A DNA stretch of 23,364 nucleotides from Phycisphaerae bacterium (GCA_018663565.1 JABJQE010000177.1:1-23364), one strand, 5' to 3'; counted from the stretch's first letter, positions 7,812 to 16,870 are shown. Translations and numbers: made by a program. Notes: a model not told the origin generated them from the letters alone.

Positions 7812-8597
7812 ATGAAGCGACTTACAAATCAAGAAACCTGGCATGGCCGCCATACCGAGCAACGGATCTCGGCATCTCGCACCAACCGTATTCCGTGGAG
7901 CATTCGGCAACAACACGCCTTACTTCAACGCATTCTTCCGACAGGGCCCGATGTCAAGACGCTAGAGGTTGGTTGCTATCCAGGTGGATTCTTAAAGTAC
8001 TTCCACCGCACGTTTGGCCATACAGTTACTGGACTTGAGTATGTATTGGAAAGTTGTGATCGATGCAAGGCCATGCTTGAGGCGCAAGATGTTCCGGCCA
8101 CCGTCATACATGGCGACCTCTTTAAGGACAAGTGGAATACAGATCAGTCACTATGGGATGTGGTGTTTAGCGCAGGTTTGATTGAACACTTTGATGATTC
8201 CTCCCCCGCAATTGAAAAACACTTGCAACTTGTCTCGCCTGGTGGGCATTGCATCATCACTTTACCGAATCACAGCGGACTCAACGGACGAGTCATGAAA
8301 TCCCTTGACCGACCCATGTGGGACCTTCACAATAAAATGTGTGCCAAGGCAGTACAAGATGCCTTCGAGCGGTCCCCTTCGGCAGATCGCTTTGAACTTC
8401 TAGGATGCCACTATGTCGAGCACTTCGGGCTGTGGAATTGTGGGGTCTACCAATGGATTGGTAAGCCGGGAAAACCCGGACATTTTCTTGGGCGTGGGAT
8501 TGGAGCTGTTGCCGAGGCATCTCTGCGGTGGCTGCCTAATACTAGGCTTCTCTCTCCAAATATCATCATGATTGCAAGGGCCCAACAAGAGGCTTAG
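7812..8597 (+). CDS. SAM-dependent methyltransferase (class I)
   Basis: A 261-residue Rossmann-fold methyltransferase. Motif I is LEVGCYPGGF (about residues 51-60), followed by an acidic residue at the end of strand 2 in VTGLEYV, the D of HGDLF (about 102), DVVFSAGLIEHF (about 116-127) and LVSPGGHCIITLPN (about 140-153). These are the usual SAM-binding and post-motif strands of the Methyltransf_11/25 type. The likely acceptor is a sugar hydroxyl or carboxyl of the repeat unit or of its nucleotide-sugar precursor, inferred only from context. The N-terminal 30 residues (ETWHGRHTEQRI) are polar and unrecognised. The next gene begins 18 bases downstream on the same strand, so they probably share a transcript. 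Confidence 0.8.
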   Translation: MKRLTNQETWHGRHTEQRISASRTNRIPWSIRQQHALLQRILPTGPDVKTLEVGCYPGGFLKYFHRTFGHTVTGLEYVLESCDRCKAMLEAQDVPATVIHGDLFKDKWNTDQSLWDVVFSAGLIEHFDDSSPAIEKHLQLVSPGGHCIITLPNHSGLNGRVMKSLDRPMWDLHNKMCAKAVQDAFERSPSADRFELLGCHYVEHFGLWNCGVYQWIGKPGKPGHFLGRGIGAVAEASLRWLPNTRLLSPNIIMIARAQQEA

Positions 8598-8615
8598 CCT
8601 CCAATCCAGACTGCT

Positions 8616-10070
8616 ATGATCGTCCCACGCAAGCACTTGAGGTCTCTATCGATCACGAAGGTGACCTTGGTACATGTACTCATTGGCGCCATCACGCTAG
8701 CGATGCTCTTTTTGACCGTTCACAACCGCAATACCAACTCAGCTGCATTTGAAAAACAATGGGTTGATTCCAGCATCTTTGATGATCGATGGAACGACCT
8801 CTCTGACCACTGGAGAACCAATGGTTGGTGGGCCAATGGCGGCATGTATTACCTCAACCAATGCAAGTGGTTCTCGGGCGGGAAGCAGGGCGGAGGCCTG
8901 AGAATTTGGCTCGGAGACACAATTGAAACTGACCTTGGCGAGGAAGTTCCGCAGCACTACTTCTATCGATCCAACACTATGCTCTGGCTCATACCACTTC
9001 ACATTACTCAGTCTGCCGTTGTTCAAATGGGGGGCGGGTTGGCGAAGCGATGGGTATCAGTGCTGCACAACCAAGTCTGGATCATGATGACCGCAGTGCT
9101 TTTTGGGCTATCGGGAACACTCCTCGCCCGACACATGCGGTTCAGTTGGGCGCACTGCCTTCTGCTTGGAATCACCAGCCAGATCGTTCTTCAAACTCTG
9201 CCGATCAACCTAAATTCCTATTGGGGCTTCTACATGCAACACGCCTTCGCCCTCATGATGATGGCGGTACTGTTGTCCCTCATTTGGCCAGGTCGGAATG
9301 GACGGGTGTGGCTTCGAGTGATCGGGGTCATTGGCCTATTTGTTGCCGATTTGCCGCATGCGATAATGCTGATTGCCGGGTGGGCGATACTGAATTTGGC
9401 AATCAACCACCGCTTGTTTCGGCAACAACGCTGGCTTTCTCTGGTCATCATTCCATCAATCTCAATGCTGTTCGTTCTGAGTATGCAATACGTCATTGTG
9501 ATGTTCAGTAGCTATCGGCCGGTGTTTTTGGGAAGCGGGTTGTTGTTCCGAACCGGTCTAGATGGCGACGTCTCCATATTTCAATCACTGTGGAGTGGAT
9601 CATTCGGCTTCATTTTTAGGTCCCCCATCTCGCACCATGGGCCAGATGGCGTTGAGCACGCTGTGATCTGGATCGCCGGCGGAATCGCCGGACTTGCCGT
9701 GATGGTGATCTGTTCTCGCCGCAAAGAACTCGGTCGAGTCAGCTACACCACTGCATTCCTCGCAGCGTCATTCCTTCCATTTTTCATTCTATTCCCAAAT
9801 GCAGTCGCTATTCACCCGTATGCATACCCCGTGATCGCGGTTCCGCTCATGGTGTTCAGCCTGATCATCGCACTGCCGATTGCACTGGATCGATATTCAA
9901 CTCGGCGATGGCCACTCTTGATCTCTGTTGCATTCATTGGCCTCACGCTGACAGCGGCGAACCTGAGGACATATGCAACTACACGGCCACTCAACGCTGA
10001 TGACCTGCTTATCAGCCTACCCAGTCTTACTCATGACCAAATGCACCAGCCTCCACACGACCGAAAGTAG
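8616..10070 (+). CDS. Large polytopic membrane protein, possible GT-C-like glycosyltransferase
   Basis: No family could be named with certainty. The 484-residue protein has one transmembrane helix at about residues 16-36, a long soluble loop at about 37-120, then about nine further hydrophobic helices. This is the layout of GT-C glycosyltransferases that use lipid-linked donors on the periplasmic side. The loop contains candidate acidic motifs: FDDRWNDLSDH (about 55-65), GGMYYL (about 75-80), DTIETD (about 101-106) and HYFYRSNTMLWLIPLHI (about 114-130), the last resembling the 'Y-R-P-P-L' type segment after the first loop of ArnT/PMT relatives. None of this is decisive, so the function is inference. 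It lies between a methyltransferase and the polymerase. It has no clear ribosome site. A lipid-linked sugar transferase or a second polymerase-like protein are alternatives. Confidence 0.65.
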   Translation: MIVPRKHLRSLSITKVTLVHVLIGAITLAMLFLTVHNRNTNSAAFEKQWVDSSIFDDRWNDLSDHWRTNGWWANGGMYYLNQCKWFSGGKQGGGLRIWLGDTIETDLGEEVPQHYFYRSNTMLWLIPLHITQSAVVQMGGGLAKRWVSVLHNQVWIMMTAVLFGLSGTLLARHMRFSWAHCLLLGITSQIVLQTLPINLNSYWGFYMQHAFALMMMAVLLSLIWPGRNGRVWLRVIGVIGLFVADLPHAIMLIAGWAILNLAINHRLFRQQRWLSLVIIPSISMLFVLSMQYVIVMFSSYRPVFLGSGLLFRTGLDGDVSIFQSLWSGSFGFIFRSPISHHGPDGVEHAVIWIAGGIAGLAVMVICSRRKELGRVSYTTAFLAASFLPFFILFPNAVAIHPYAYPVIAVPLMVFSLIIALPIALDRYSTRRWPLLISVAFIGLTLTAANLRTYATTRPLNADDLLISLPSLTHDQMHQPPHDRK

Positions 10071-10766
10071 CAACAAACTGTAAGAGTGCCTGATGCCAAT
10101 CGTTATATGGGGCTCGTTCCTGCGCTAGGCCACATTGTCAGGAACAGTAATACAGAATCCAAACCGCGTCGCGAATATGTAATCGAGAACGTCCGGGGCC
10201 CGTATTCAGCGCAAGGCCCGGATTGAGAATCACACCATTACCATCGAGTTGCTTGCAGAGACGATCGAGAAGTTGGAGGATGAACTACGCCCTCAACTGC
10301 GGAGGCAGAGAAAATGAACAGGGCCGTATCGCCCTCCGCATATCATCCCTCTGGTGTTGCACATGTCTGTGAATTCTGCCGCATCCCACGAGCAAGGGCC
10401 TAGGCAAACTGGAGTCTCTTGGCATCTGCGACGCCGCCACGAAAGCGCGGCCCCGTGGGCGCTGGCGCCGATGAGAACTGAAAACGATAATCAACTGCAT
10501 TCTCGAGACGCCGCCTTGAGTCAGGGAAGTGCATTGCAAGGCATGGGCGAAACTACACTTTGATGGCACCCGTGCCATGCGAGTACGACTTGCTCGCGTC
10601 AACGCGCCTCGGGCGCGCTCGTGGGCCGCGGGCGCACGACGGCACCTTCATTCCAGATATGCCAGATCAGATCTGTAGCACCGATGCCACGTCCAGCCCT
10701 ACAGCAACGAGTCCTACTGCTGAATCACGCCGCGTAGGGCGCGACGTGATCAGTTACCGCTCTATC
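10071..10766. other. Gene-poor stretch before the polymerase, with two short linked ORFs
   Basis: About 700 bases with no recognisable gene. A 45-codon open frame without an ATG (10183-10317) reads as a charged, helix-like tail, including LLAETIEKLEDELRPQLRRQRK in two pieces (EKLEDELRPQLRRQRK at the end), and its TGA overlaps an ATG that opens a 29-residue frame (10314-10403, MNRAVSPSAYHPSG... CEFCRIP). A further frame at 10354-10563 has no homology that I can see. The part from about 10430 to 10650 is more GC-rich than its neighbours and carries short palindromes. The polymerase frame extends back to 10560 through this region, but that extension does not look like protein. Gene remnant or control region are both possible. 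Confidence 0.4.
10663..10675. repeat. CAGATC-A-GATCTG palindrome
   Basis: A perfect 6-bp inverted repeat around one base, preceded by a direct CCAGAT repeat (10653-10658 and 10662-10667). It is about 90 bases upstream of the preferred polymerase start and could be an operator, but it is short. Confidence 0.25.
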
Positions 10767-12203
10767 ATGATCCATGAAACTTCATCTGCTACAGTCTTGA
10801 TCAACAGGATGTTTGACCCGACAGACCATTCAATTCATCAGACGCCATCTCGCAATTTCTGGCCATCCGTAATGCGGCAGTGGGACAACACGAACCGCCG
10901 GCACGCTCCAGTACTACTGAGATTGTCGATCTCAATACTGCTATTCTTCTTTGTCGCCCAGTTCGACGTCTATCTCTACCACCTCGGTATTGTGCCCGTT
11001 TCGCCATATATCCAAGAGGTCGCGGCTACCTTGATCGTGGCCATGTGCTACGTGATCACGTCCTGGGGAAAGCCGATTCAACGGCCCTCCAAAGAGACCA
11101 TTGTGCTGTTGCTCTGCCTTGCCTGCTACGTACTCGTTCAGATTGCAGGCGTGTTTTCATGGGTGGCATTGCCGGACGAGACCATGCTGATTACTGTGTG
11201 GATCTACACCCTTCTGCTATTGACTCTGGGTCTTGCTGCGGGCGCTATTGTTGGATCTTGGGTCCAACACCTTCTTCTAGTGTCCATGATCTTATTTGTG
11301 ATAATGCTTGTGGTCCCCGTCGTGACCGAAGGCTTCGACGGAGCTGCTGGCTTGGAACGGACCGCGGCAACGCTCCGCAATTCAAACGAGGCCGCTAGCC
11401 TTATCGTGCTGCTGATGCTTGGATCCATCCGATGGAGTCGGCCTGGAGCACTCGCCGTCGTTTCGATCGCCGCCGCCGGCTTAGGTGTGGCACTTACACA
11501 ATCACGTGCCGGGTTGATTGTGTTTAGCCTCGCCGCCACTTGCTACTTGACATGGTGGGCGTTGAATTCCAGACACAGAGCCAGTGCGGTTCCCAGAATG
11601 TTGATTGTCTTGGCCTTCATGATAGTGATGTTTGGGGCAAGCGCAGCCCTCATCTACAGCCGAGCACAGTTCTCCAGCTCGTATGTCTACGAGCAGCAGG
11701 CGGACGGCACCTGGCATCAGGCCGCCAAACTCACGGCGGATGATGGGGCCCGTTACGACGACGACAACGGCACCTACTCCGGCTCGATAAACGATCTACT
11801 CCATTCTGCGCCTGCACGGACTCGTATCATGTGGGAGACGTGGGAATTGATCAAGAAGCGGCCCATTGAGGGGCACGGAACCAGTTATGTGTTCACCATG
11901 CAACTCGGACCGCACAACATGTTCTTAAAAGGCTGGGTGGAAATAGGGATCCTCGGCGTGCTCAGTTTCACTCTGCTGTTGGCTGGCATACTGTGGATGG
12001 GACTGTCCAGACGCGACCCTTGCATTGTGACCCTTGCATTAGTCTTGTTCTGGATTTCGATGACGTCTCACAACCTCACGGAATCGCGGTCACTTGTAAT
12101 CGTGATTGGCGTGTTAATCGCCAGTTCAGCCCTTCTCAAGACATACGTCCCCCGGGTCATTCCCCTGAGGGAAGCCCCGCTGTCGCACATGAAAATGCCA
12201 TGA
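10767..12203 (+). CDS. O-antigen polymerase/ligase family membrane protein (Wzy/WaaL-like)
   Basis: A polytopic inner-membrane protein of about 478 residues with ten or more hydrophobic helices and the two landmarks of the Wzy/WaaL family: an ALTQSRAGLIVFSLA helix (near base 11500) and, after a long polar periplasmic loop (about 11680-11850), a GHGTSYVFTMQLGPHNMFL segment leading into VEIGILGVLSF. The histidine in HNMFL is the conserved one of this family. It would link flipped repeat units into a chain, or attach the chain to a lipid or protein; in a cluster with Wzx and Wzz, polymerase is the likelier job. The start is unsure: the frame is open back to 10560, but that extension is rich in Arg, Pro and Thr and unlike the protein, so I prefer ATG 10767. 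ATG 10809 is also possible. Confidence 0.8.
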   Translation: MIHETSSATVLINRMFDPTDHSIHQTPSRNFWPSVMRQWDNTNRRHAPVLLRLSISILLFFFVAQFDVYLYHLGIVPVSPYIQEVAATLIVAMCYVITSWGKPIQRPSKETIVLLLCLACYVLVQIAGVFSWVALPDETMLITVWIYTLLLLTLGLAAGAIVGSWVQHLLLVSMILFVIMLVVPVVTEGFDGAAGLERTAATLRNSNEAASLIVLLMLGSIRWSRPGALAVVSIAAAGLGVALTQSRAGLIVFSLAATCYLTWWALNSRHRASAVPRMLIVLAFMIVMFGASAALIYSRAQFSSSYVYEQQADGTWHQAAKLTADDGARYDDDNGTYSGSINDLLHSAPARTRIMWETWELIKKRPIEGHGTSYVFTMQLGPHNMFLKGWVEIGILGVLSFTLLLAGILWMGLSRRDPCIVTLALVLFWISMTSHNLTESRSLVIVIGVLIASSALLKTYVPRVIPLREAPLSHMKMP

Positions 12204-12330
12204 GAACAAAACACATTCTACAATCACGCCCTCCAAGCTACCCCCGGCAGACTTCACCTCTCCAACACATTGGTGGCGCTTTGCTACACGCCTGCTTCTT
12301 GGCCGGCGACCCTGATTTGAGGCCATTGGC

Positions 12331-13281
12331 ATGCTGCTAAAAAACAAAAAGGTCACAAGCCTGTTGCGATGCCCTCGGTCAAACGGATTGCTTGCACTGG
12401 CAGACAATGAGACGACTCTGGTTGTGTGCGAGGACCCAGCGCGTCAATACAAGATCATCAACGGCTTCCCCATCATGATCGACTTCGCTGCAAGCGTGTT
12501 CAAAGCTTCCCAAGTCAGCACACGCCGCGAGGGCTCTGCGGTCACAAGAAAGCAGTACTCAGGGCTCTCGCGATTGCTCAAGAGAATCGTCGCCCCCAAC
12601 AAACGATCCACATCGAAGAACGTCGCAACCCTGAGGTCGCTGCTGAAGAGGACACTCGGGGAAACGAAACGCATCCTTGTAGTTGGAGGCGGTTCCATCG
12701 GCCAGGGCATGGCCCCGTTGTATTCGGATCCTGATCTGGAAATCGTCGCCTTCGATGTCTACGGAAGTGAACATGTTCAATTCGTCGCCGATGCCCACCA
12801 GATTCCGCTGGCCGATGCGTCGTTTGACTGTGTCATCGTGCAAGCAGTACTGGAACATGTGCTCGACCCGCACCGAGTTGTGAGTGAGATCCACAGAGTG
12901 CTTAAAATTGGCGGACTTGTCTATTCGGAGACGCCATTCCTCCAGCATGTCCATGAAGGCCCCTACGACTTCACTCGATTCACCGACAGTGGACACCGCT
13001 ACCTGTTCAGAGCATTCGAACTCATCAAGTCTGGAAGTTCCGGAAGCGCAGGAACGCAGCTCTTGTGGTCACTCGACTACTTCTTCAGGAGCGTCTTCCG
13101 CTCGCGATTTGCTGGGAAAGTCGCCAAAGTACTATTTTTCTGGGTCCGGTTGTTCGATCGGGCGATTCCACCGAGTTACTCGATCGATGCTGCAAGTGGC
13201 AACTTCTTCCTTGGCCGCAAACATGCCGGGCACAAGATGGAACCAAGTGAGATCATCGGCTACTACCAAGGTGCGCAATAG
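12331..13281 (+). CDS. SAM-dependent methyltransferase with degenerate Trm112-like N-terminus
   Basis: A 316-residue protein in two parts. Residues about 1-55 resemble the Trm112 zinc-ribbon fold (LLRCPRSNGLL ... YKIINGFPIMIDF), but only the first CP remains of the usual four cysteines, so it probably no longer binds zinc. Residues about 112-205 form a Methyltransf_11 domain: ILVVGGGSIGQGM (motif I), EIVAFDVYG (acidic end of strand 2), ADAHQIPLADASFDCVIVQAVLEHV and EIHRVLKIGGLVYSETP. The C-terminal third has HEGPYDFTRFTDSGHRYLF, a common extension in methyltransferases of polysaccharide loci. The target is probably a sugar of the repeat unit. It follows the polymerase on the same strand after 127 bases without a clear terminator. 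An in-frame stop just upstream fixes the start close to this ATG. Confidence 0.8.
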   Translation: MLLKNKKVTSLLRCPRSNGLLALADNETTLVVCEDPARQYKIINGFPIMIDFAASVFKASQVSTRREGSAVTRKQYSGLSRLLKRIVAPNKRSTSKNVATLRSLLKRTLGETKRILVVGGGSIGQGMAPLYSDPDLEIVAFDVYGSEHVQFVADAHQIPLADASFDCVIVQAVLEHVLDPHRVVSEIHRVLKIGGLVYSETPFLQHVHEGPYDFTRFTDSGHRYLFRAFELIKSGSSGSAGTQLLWSLDYFFRSVFRSRFAGKVAKVLFFWVRLFDRAIPPSYSIDAASGNFFLGRKHAGHKMEPSEIIGYYQGAQ

Positions 13282-13528
13282 GACGCCACTGTGGGCATGC
13301 ACTCGCGGGCTGTGTTCACACTCGATGCAGCCGCGTGAACCTTCAGCACGAGAGGCATGAAAGATACCGTCTCGCTTGACCTGCACTGCAGGAACACCGC
13401 TCTAACAGATCACGAGTGAATGCGCTATGGCATAGACGTATTTGCCTCAGCAGGCCCGGCAACTTCAAACGGCAATTTGACCGGCGTGACCGCTCGGACT
13501 AAAGGCATATACGACACTTGGGCCTTGA

Positions 13529-14656
13529 TCACCGATTCGCCAGAGACTCGTGGAGTTCGCGATATCTCTTGACAATCAACTGAAGGTCATAGGCGCGCAC
13601 GACGCGCACACGTGACCTTGCGCCCATCTCCGCACGGGTCGCAAGTGGCAATTCCAGCATCTCGACAATCGCACGCGTAAGCGCGGCGTCGTTCCGGGGT
13701 GGAACAATCGTGCCCAAGTCGCCTACAATTTCTGCGCTGTCGCCGACATCCGTAGCCACACATGGAACTTCAGAGGCCATTGCTTCGCCCAGTACATTCG
13801 GAAATGCCTCGGCCCAAGAGCTCTGGCACATCAGATCCATCATCTGAATCAGGTTGGGCACATCAGTACGTTCTCCTAGAAAGTGAAAGCGAGGCCGCAT
13901 CTCTCTAGGAACAGGATCTATCAAGTCAACTGCGCTTGTATCCACTCCCTTGCCGATAAGCACGACATGAACCTGTGGCAACGTACGGGCAACTTGAACG
14001 GCAGCCCTGATGAACGTGCCGTGATCTTTCATGGGATGCAGACGTGCAACATGGCCGACAACCATCGCATCCTTGGGAATGCCCAGTTCACTTCGAATCT
14101 TACTGCCCCGTGATTGATCGGGCCGCAGGCGGTTCAGGTCAAAGCCGTTGGGAATCACGATTCCTCGCTCGACCTTGAATCCAAACGCTTCGTGTTGCCC
14201 ACGAGATACGGCGCTGTTGTACACGATCGAATTAACCCGCGGTGAAAGCAACCGATTGGCCCGAATGACCCAACGAGTCATCCACTTCTCGTGTTCAAGG
14301 CCATACATCGATTGGCGAATATTCCATGCGACCCCGGGCGATCCGTGCGACAAGACCCTACCGAGCCATGCAAAAAGATTGCCGTGGTACATCCAGCCCT
14401 GGATTACATCCGGTCGAATCTCTCGTAGCAACCGCCTGTATCGGATCAACGCCGACAGTGAACCGATACCGCGTCGCATATGCAACGAGTGCACGGGCAC
14501 CCCAAGCTGTCGAATGCGCCCCCCGATCATGCCCTCATCCATGAGCGACAGCACGTGAACATCGGATGCATCCCCCTCACCACCCTGTAACAGACTGAGC
14601 AATTGCCGCTCGGCCCCGCCGGCAAACAACCCCGTGATGCAATGCAGAACCGTCAT
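13529..14656 (-). CDS. GT4 family glycosyltransferase
   Basis: A GT-B fold transferase of about 375 residues. The N-terminal half opens with VLHCITGLFAGGAERQL, the glycine-rich acceptor-side loop typical of GT4 enzymes. The C-terminal half has PNGFDLNRLRP, the Rossmann start VVGHVARLHPMKDH, LIGKG, FLGERTDVPNLI and the EX7E donor-binding motif EAFPNVLGE (both glutamates present), then VPCVATDVGDSAEIVG. It would transfer a sugar from a nucleotide donor to the undecaprenyl-linked glycan on the cytoplasmic face; donor and linkage cannot be told. The frame could also begin with GTG six bases upstream (14662), but ATG 14656 is the simpler start. It is transcribed opposite to both neighbours, which suggests it was inserted or rearranged as its own unit. 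Confidence 0.88.
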   Translation of the reverse strand: MTVLHCITGLFAGGAERQLLSLLQGGEGDASDVHVLSLMDEGMIGGRIRQLGVPVHSLHMRRGIGSLSALIRYRRLLREIRPDVIQGWMYHGNLFAWLGRVLSHGSPGVAWNIRQSMYGLEHEKWMTRWVIRANRLLSPRVNSIVYNSAVSRGQHEAFGFKVERGIVIPNGFDLNRLRPDQSRGSKIRSELGIPKDAMVVGHVARLHPMKDHGTFIRAAVQVARTLPQVHVVLIGKGVDTSAVDLIDPVPREMRPRFHFLGERTDVPNLIQMMDLMCQSSWAEAFPNVLGEAMASEVPCVATDVGDSAEIVGDLGTIVPPRNDAALTRAIVEMLELPLATRAEMGARSRVRVVRAYDLQLIVKRYRELHESLANR

Positions 14657-14662
14657 CGGCAC

Positions 14663-14932
14663 TGCCAGATCCGTCGTGACTCAAACATGTGTTGCCTTAT
14701 CATAGGGTCATGGTTTCGTTGCGTAATCTAATCAGGCCGTCTATCAAGCGTGGTGGTTCAACTCTGATGTGTGAGACTCGATGAGCCACATTGCATCTTG
14801 GCCGGCGGTGTCCGAAATGGAAGTGAACTGGTGTATGATAAGTTCCACGCCAACGCACTGTGTAATGGCAGCCAAACCAACAAATGAACACAAATGGATA
14901 TCCCCATTGAATTGCGATGAGGCCCACTCACT
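14663..14932. promoter_or_regulatory. Divergent intergenic region with possible -10 boxes
   Basis: The gap between the minus-strand GT4 gene and the plus-strand amidotransferase holds a TATGAT facing left (14704-14699) and a TATGAT facing right (14834-14839). Neither has a good -35 partner. A divergent promoter must lie here by gene layout, but the exact boxes are uncertain. A 54-residue frame (14781-14945) that overlaps the start of asnB is probably chance. Confidence 0.3.
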
Positions 14933-16870
14933 ATGTGCGGAATAGTTGGATATTGGTGTGCCTCGACTGCGCCGCAGAGCCTGATTGTGCGACACATGGC
15001 CGACCAGATCCAAACCCGCGGCCCAGATGATTGTGGCACCTGGATTGACATTGATGCTGGAGTCGCTTTTGGCCACCGCAGATTGTCCATCATTGATCTC
15101 TCGCCCGCGGGCCATCAGCCCATGGTGTCGCCGTGCGGTCGGTTTGTGCTGACCTTCAATGGTGAGATCTACAATCACCTTGACCTGCGAACCGAGCTTG
15201 AAGCAGTTGGCGGGGGCTTCGACTGGCGAGGTCACTCTGACAGCGAGACACTCCTTGCAGCGCTCAGGCACTGGGGTGTCGAAGGTGCCCTCAAGAAGTT
15301 GAACGGCATGTTCGCATTTGCCCTGTGGGACTGCGTTGAGCAGGTCATGCATCTCGCACGAGATCGGATGGGCGAGAAGCCGCTGTACTACGGGAGAACT
15401 GGCAACACCTTCCTGTTCGGATCCGAGCTCAAGGCAATGCGAGCGCATCCTCAGTGGCATGGCGAGATTGATCGAGCAGCGTTGACGCTCTATCTGCGGC
15501 ACAGTTACGTCCCTGCACCATGGACCATCTACAAAGGGATTCAGAAGCTGTGCCCCGCCCAATACGTTGTGATCAGCAACAGCGGACAGACGATCGGCAC
15601 GCCAAAGCGCTACTGGGACATTGAACAGGTCGCTGCTGCGACCAATCGGCTGACGGGATGCGACGAAAGGGAACTCGTCGACTCGCTGGATGACCTACTC
15701 CGGGATGCTGTTCGCATGCGCATGGCCGCGGACGTCCCGCTCGGTGCGTTTTTGTCCGGCGGCTATGACTCATCGATGGTCGTGGCGCTTATGCAGGCGC
15801 AGAGCACCCAGAAGGTGCGGACCTTCTCCATTGGATTCGAAGAAGACACACACAACGAGGCGCCGCACGCCAAAGCTGTGGCGGAGCATCTTGGAACCGA
15901 CCACACCGAACTCTACGTCACGGCCCAACAGGCGATGGATGTTATTCCTCAGTTGCCGAGGATCTACGATGAGCCATTTGCGGATTCCTCGCAGATTCCG
16001 ACCTTTCTCGTCAGTCAGATGGCGCGCGAGCACGTCACGGTGAGCCTCTCGGGAGATGGTGGTGATGAACTCTTCTGCGGCTACAATCGCTATGCGATGG
16101 GCTTTCGAGCATGGAAAATGCTCAGCCGGTTTCCACGACCGGCGCGCCAAACCATCGCCTGGGGGTGCCGCCGAGCGCCCAGCAAGCTACTGGCGGGCCT
16201 GCAACCGTGCCTACCAAAGCGTTTGCGGATCATGAATCTCGCAGACCGCCTGCCTAAACTGGCTGAGGTACTGGCATACAGGAATGGCGCCGCCTTCTAC
16301 AGGTCGCTCGTCTCCCATGCCAAACACCCCGCAGCGCTCATCATTGGCGGCCATGAACCCGACACCCCGTTGAGCGATCTCAGCCACGTCCCAGAGGGTC
16401 TAGATCTTCGCGAGCAGATGATGTATCTGGACATGCTTACCTACCTCCCGGATGACATTTTGACAAAGGTGGATCGTGCCAGCATGGCTGTCAGTCTGGA
16501 AGCCCGAGTTCCCCTGCTCGATCACCGACTGGTTGAATTCGCCTGGCAGGTTCCGCTGGAGTTCAAGTACCGCGAAGGTCGTGGGAAGTGGCTGTTCCGC
16601 GAGGTGCTCTATCGCTACGTGCCCAAGGGGCTCTTGGACCGCCCGAAGATGGGATTCGGCGTACCGATCGAGCATTGGCTTCGTGGGCCGCTTCGAGCGT
16701 GGGCAGAGGATCTGCTCAGCACCTCGCGGCTTGAACGCGAAGGCTTTTTCGAGCCCGGACCAATCCGATTGATGTGGGATGACCACCTCAGCGGGAAGCG
16801 ACGGACGCACCACTACCTCTGGGATGTTCTGATGTTTCAAGCGTGGCTTGATGGGCATGAAAACGCATGA
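14933..16870 (+). CDS. asnB: Glutamine-dependent asparagine synthetase-like amidotransferase
   Basis: A full-length two-domain protein of 645 residues. The N-terminal class II glutaminase starts MCGIVGYW, where Cys2 is the nucleophile once Met1 is removed; RGPDDCG (about 29-35), HRRLSIIDLS (about 48-57) and FNGEIYNH (about 75-82) line its active site. The synthetase domain has the ATP-pyrophosphate loop SGGYDSS (about 275-281; Leu is more usual than Tyr at the fourth place), SLSGDGGDELFCGYNRY and the YLPDDILTKVDRASMAVSLEARVPLLDH block. The reaction is ATP-dependent transfer of glutamine ammonia to a carboxylate. In polysaccharide clusters such enzymes can amidate uronic acids (WbpS-type) rather than make asparagine, and a uronate-forming dehydrogenase is encoded here at 4605-5978. 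Its end overlaps the next gene by 4 bases (ATGA), so the two are translationally coupled. Real asparagine synthesis cannot be excluded. Confidence 0.92.
   Translation: MCGIVGYWCASTAPQSLIVRHMADQIQTRGPDDCGTWIDIDAGVAFGHRRLSIIDLSPAGHQPMVSPCGRFVLTFNGEIYNHLDLRTELEAVGGGFDWRGHSDSETLLAALRHWGVEGALKKLNGMFAFALWDCVEQVMHLARDRMGEKPLYYGRTGNTFLFGSELKAMRAHPQWHGEIDRAALTLYLRHSYVPAPWTIYKGIQKLCPAQYVVISNSGQTIGTPKRYWDIEQVAAATNRLTGCDERELVDSLDDLLRDAVRMRMAADVPLGAFLSGGYDSSMVVALMQAQSTQKVRTFSIGFEEDTHNEAPHAKAVAEHLGTDHTELYVTAQQAMDVIPQLPRIYDEPFADSSQIPTFLVSQMAREHVTVSLSGDGGDELFCGYNRYAMGFRAWKMLSRFPRPARQTIAWGCRRAPSKLLAGLQPCLPKRLRIMNLADRLPKLAEVLAYRNGAAFYRSLVSHAKHPAALIIGGHEPDTPLSDLSHVPEGLDLREQMMYLDMLTYLPDDILTKVDRASMAVSLEARVPLLDHRLVEFAWQVPLEFKYREGRGKWLFREVLYRYVPKGLLDRPKMGFGVPIEHWLRGPLRAWAEDLLSTSRLEREGFFEPGPIRLMWDDHLSGKRRTHHYLWDVLMFQAWLDGHENA

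Noticed and set aside
13380..13392. CCTGCA-C-TGCAGG palindrome between convergent genes
   Set aside because: One-base loop, no T-run on either side, so not a terminator; too short to claim as a site.
13420..13572. Plus-strand 50-residue frame (MRYGIDVFASAG...)
   Set aside because: It has a natural-looking composition but overlaps the end of the GT4 gene, has no ribosome site and no recognised family.
14781..14945. Possible 54-residue upstream ORF before asnB
   Set aside because: It overlaps the asnB start and could in principle regulate it, but it has no ribosome site and an unconvincing composition.
14744..15562. Minus-strand open frame of 272 codons
   Set aside because: Antisense to the amidotransferase gene, whose glutaminase motifs are unmistakable.
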